Below, in pieces: positions 60,243 through 64,000 of a DNA stretch of 64,000 bases. Position 1 is the first letter of the stretch, and each line of letters starts with the position of its first letter. Location: positions 87,534,846-87,598,845 of the forward strand of contig OY978526.1 of NCBI GenBank assembly GCA_963854835.1, in the 5' to 3' direction. Origin of the DNA: Megamerina dolium. Lineage: Eukaryota > Arthropoda > Insecta > Diptera > Megamerinidae. The notes beneath the pieces were generated by a model, which did not search any database, was not told the origin of the DNA, and saw nothing but the letters and a program-made list of their open reading frames with translations. Position numbers and translations under genes: made by a program.

Positions 60243-61177
60243 TATTCGATCAAAAATTTTACTGAATTAATGTATTATTTTATCTACAATATATTTAAGC
60301 ATTCATTTAAAGTTATATACAAAATATATGCGTACTACATAGGGAGTAGCATTACTCTCGCAAGCATGTTTATTAGCTTTAGTTTTTGTGTACTTAATTT
60401 AAATAATTACTTATGCAGAAAAAAACTCCTGATGTGTAGAGAAGTAGAATATCTAAAAAGCCAATTCGCTCCTACGTACACACTCGCACACTCACACACA
60501 CACACGCATATATACTGCATGCACCTATTCGCATCTAATAAAAATTATCTCAATTAAAATTGATTAAAAAACTTTTATAAAATGTGCATTATCTACTTCA
60601 AAGAGGAGTATAGAAAAATCAAAAAAAAAAAAACCCCCCAAAAAAAAACCAAGGAATCGCTTCGTTTCTTTCATGCTCTCGTTCTCTGCTGATATATGTA
60701 TGTATTTTTTCTAGAAGCTCATTTGCATAATTTGTGCTACGCAATTTAGTAGAAAATGCATTAAATTAGTTTCAAGAGCGATTAATTTAAACACTTTCCA
60801 ATTTGAAGTTGTTTTTTTTTTCGTGTTCATGTTTCATTGAAACCCGCATATATTTGCATACATTTATGAATTTAATTGCAAAATGCACAAATTTTTAGCA
60901 TATATTGACGATTTTAATATACGAATCTCTTAACTTTAGTCCATTTTGAATGGCTTAATTTCGTTCTAAGTGTGAATCAATAAGAGTAAATCACTCTATG
61001 CATTTAGAATAATTGATAGCTGCAGACAATTTATACATAAATATTTCATTTTTTCACCTTCAATTTTATGTGTCTCTAAGATTTGTCATTTGGCCATTTG
61101 GAATATCTCTATAACCACATAAATCACTTGGACGATTCCATTTTTTTGTTGTTCTTGTGTATACGATATTATAGATA
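60243..61177. other. AT-rich spacer
   Basis: (CA)n near 60495 and an A/C run near 60620. No supported gene. Confidence 0.35.
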
Positions 61178-62563
61178 AGGTGTAGTAAAAAGAAATCCAT
61201 TATTTCTCCAATAGATGGCTTTAGTAACCTGTATCTCGCGTTGTATAAGTGCGATCGGGTTACACTAGATGGCGTTAGAAAGATTGAATTTCGTACTAAA
61301 TAAACTTTTCAGGCAGTTTTGTGATTGCTTGACTCAGTATTGTCAATGAGCACGCGTCAAAGATGGACACCAGTAAAGAGAAAATACGCCATATTTTACA
61401 GTTTATCTTCGATAAAGGCGAAAACGCAAGCCAGACGACTGAAAATGTTAATAGTCTTTACGGTCCTGATACTGTAACAGCCAATCATGTGCAATTTTGG
61501 TTTCGTCGATTCCGTTCCGGTAATTTTGATGTCAAAAATGCAAGGCCAATTGTCGAAAATATCGATAAAAATAATGAAAATCGTCGAGTCTGACCGTCAT
61601 ATCAGCATTGTTTCTATTGCCCAGGAGCTAAACATTGCACAAAAAACCATTTGGAACCATTTAAATAAGACTGGATACAAATAGAAGCTTGAAGTAGGGG
61701 TGCCACGCGAGTTAATGCAAAATAATCTCATGGACCGAATTTCCATCTGCGAATTGCTGCTGAATCGCAACAAAATCGATCCATTTCTGAAGCGGATGGT
61801 TACTGGTGATGAAAAGTGGGTCACTTACGAAAACGTCAAGTGAAAACGGTCGTGGTCGAATCGCGGTGAGCCGGCGCAAACGGTGGCCAAGCCAGGATTG
61901 ACGCTCAGGAATGTTTTGCCATGTGTTTGGTGGGAATGGCAGGGAATCATCTACTATGAGCTGCTCCCATACAGACAAACTCTTAGTTCGAACCTGTACT
62001 GTCAACAATGAAGGAAGCAATCGCCCAGAAGTAGCCAGCTTAGGCCAATAGAGAGGAATTGTGTTCCATCAGGACAACGCCAGGCTACACACATCGATAG
62101 TGACTCACCAGAAGCTCCTGGAACTTGATTGGGAGGTTCTTATGCATTCACCTTATAGTCCGGACCTGGAACCAAGTGATTACTACCTGTTCCTGTCTAT
62201 GGCGAATGATTTTGCTGGTGAAAAATTCGCCTCAAAAGAAGCTTGTGAAAATCGACTATCCCATTTTTTTTGCCAATAGGGACGAGGGTTTCTATGAGAG
62301 TGGCATTATGAAATTATGCATCCACCTTATAGTCTGGATGGCACCAAGTGATTACTACCTGTTCCTGTCTATGGCGAATGATTTTGCTGGTGAAAATTCG
62401 TCTCAAGAGAAGCTTGTGAAAATCGACTGTCCCAATTTTTTGCCAATAGGGACGAGGGTTTCTATGAGAGTGGCATCAAAATGGCAACAAGTTATCGAAC
62501 TAAACGATGCATATTTGACCTTCAATTTAATACAAAAATAGTGGATTTCTTTTTACTAGACCT
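61178..62563 (+). pseudogene. mariner family 2, longest copy, with internal duplication
   Basis: TA flanks at 61176-61177 and 62564-62565. Terminal repeats are AGGTGTAGTAAAAAGAAATC and the inverse of AGGTCTAGTAAAAAG. Frames: MDTSKEKIRHILQFIFDKGE, NVNSLYGPDTVTANHVQFWF, then ESDRHISIVSIAQELNIAQK (HTH), LLLNRNKIDPFLKRMVTGDE, and VFHQDNARLHTSIV (second Asp). PSDYYLFLSMANDFAGEK (third Asp) follows, twice. The 3' coding part from about 62135 to 62300 is repeated in tandem at about 62310-62475. Several frameshifts and stops. Confidence 0.9.
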
Positions 62564-63589
62564 TATACATTCATAGCTTTTTAGAGTGACGACTCTTGAA
62601 CAAATATGTACATATTATCCATAGAAGCAAAAGTAAACGCAGCACTGCAACTCAAAGAAGAATGTCCTATGTATTAGAGTTTCGAATAGAGTGAAATATG
62701 GTAAAAATGGTTAAATTGATTTTTCCTGTAACAAAAAAAAAAAGTAGAAAACAAAATGGAAAGACAAATTGGCTGAAAGTCACAACGACGAAATTTTAGA
62801 GTAGAAATGTTGAGTTATGTTGTTTTGCTGATGTGAAATTGCAATATTTGAACGATTACGTATTTGTCAAAGAAATTGTGATTTATGAAAACTTCGTATA
62901 TGTACTCCTTGTGTGGTATTATAGACAAATTCATGCTTTTGTATAGACAATATGTATATATTATTATTGTGCTAAATTCAAATAATGTATACGATATTTG
63001 AAACTATAACATTTTTCTGTCTGAATTCTTACTTTTGGTTTACTCAAGGTGTGTGTCGTTCTATATACAAAAGTTTGGGACATCAAATAATAATAATATT
63101 AATAATAATGATAGTCATTCTGAATGCCACCCTCATTGGCAGTACTCATAGTTAGTAGTATACAATATATTAAACGGTGTTAGTTTTTCTATGTAAACAA
63201 GCACTATCTATAGTTGATCTAGGTTGCTAATTTTTCTAGAAACACACACCCATCCTGTTAACATATGTATGTATATATAAAAAAACAAAATGTATTCCCA
63301 AAAAAAAAAAAAAATAAAAAAAAGAGAAGCGTCTATATTACGACCGCAAATGTGATGGTCATTTCCGATAAAAGTCATCGTCATTTGTGACACCACACCA
63401 ATAATGAAGTTTAACTAACAACAATAACCGAAGAGAGTGGTACCACAGTTGTACATACCTTATATATGTAAACATAGGTGTAACGTACCTGTATGAATGA
63501 TTTAACCAATACAATTTTATATGAAATTTTCTTACATTAACCCTTTCGCTACATTTTTTTAATCATAAATGCTATGCTAGTGTAATCAA
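62564..63589. other. AT-rich spacer
   Basis: No supported gene. Confidence 0.3.
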
Positions 63590-64000
63590 GTGATAATACA
63601 TTGGATTCCAGCACACTGTGGCTACGATGGCAATGAGGATGCAGACAGATTGGCAAGGGAGGGAGCTTAAAAGCGACCATTTGGAACCGAACCGATCTTA
63701 GGTATCAGCAAAGCTCATCACAAGAATTGCCTTAAGGAAGAATACATGACCAAAACAAATGTAAGATTGTCAAAAACTATTGGTATGGAGTGTACCAAAG
63801 CTTTCTTTCCGCACTACTCACTCAAAAACCCAAAATAACTTCTGAGTTTGAGCAGAGCAGAATTAAAAATTATGACAGGTATAATTAGCGGACACTGTCT
63901 ATTAAACAAAAATAAAACCCGTTTGTAATTGACAGACAGGGAATATGTAAATTCTGTATGGAAGATGATGAGACATCCATACACATAATCTCAGAATTTC
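63590..64000 (+). pseudogene. non-LTR retrotransposon RNase H end, runs off the window
   Basis: HWIPAHCGYDGNEDADRLAR is the C-terminal RNase H motif (H, then D in NEDAD), followed by a stop. Then RAELKIMTGIISGHCLLNK and, after a frame change, CKFCMEDDETSIHIISEF, the Cys/His motif found after RNase H in such elements. It is broken, and the element continues past the window end. Confidence 0.8.

Overview
This is eukaryotic DNA from a higher fly (Diptera). The evidence is short-intron genes with GT/AG splice sites, a fly-type glycogen synthase, secreted proteins with GYR and YLP motifs of the kind known from Drosophila, very AT-rich intergenic DNA, and many mariner, non-LTR and tRNA-derived SINE insertions. 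A tephritid fruit fly seems plausible, but this is inference; the sequence alone does not fix the genus.

Layout. (1) 1-6.3 kb is the normal genic part. Two small Cys-rich secreted-protein genes lie on the + strand (about 362-956 and 1529-2623) and share a C-terminal cysteine pattern. They converge on a complete seven-coding-exon glycogen synthase gene on the - strand (3134-6123, 689 residues). (2) 10.4-25.3 kb holds three related genes, all on the - strand (10483-12261, 17562-19011, 23402-25147). Each has a TATA box, a first coding exon that carries only the ATG, a signal peptide, and one long exon made of near-identical repeats of 50, 56 or 61 residues. Every repeat has a YLPP motif, a DGYRYKTV motif and a run of arginines followed by Asp-Val. 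They look like secreted precursors that could be cut into many copies of one peptide. (3) 25.3-64 kb has no convincing host gene. It is AT-rich DNA loaded with transposon remnants and could be a large intron or an intergenic desert.

Mobile DNA. One SINE family with a tRNA-like head (A and B boxes) is present in about fifteen whole or partial copies with two kinds of 3' tail, one ending in CCTAA pentamers. Two mariner families, a third Tc1/mariner-like element, several non-LTR reverse transcriptase fragments, a 710-bp TTAA-flanked inverted-repeat element, and three copies of a 1.3-1.9 kb noncoding element with a variable internal ~300-bp array are also present. Several insertions are nested and carry clear target-site duplications, so their relative ages can be read.

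The most interesting system is the GYR/YLP precursor cluster. The next most interesting are the array-bearing noncoding element and the SINE family with its telomere-like tail.
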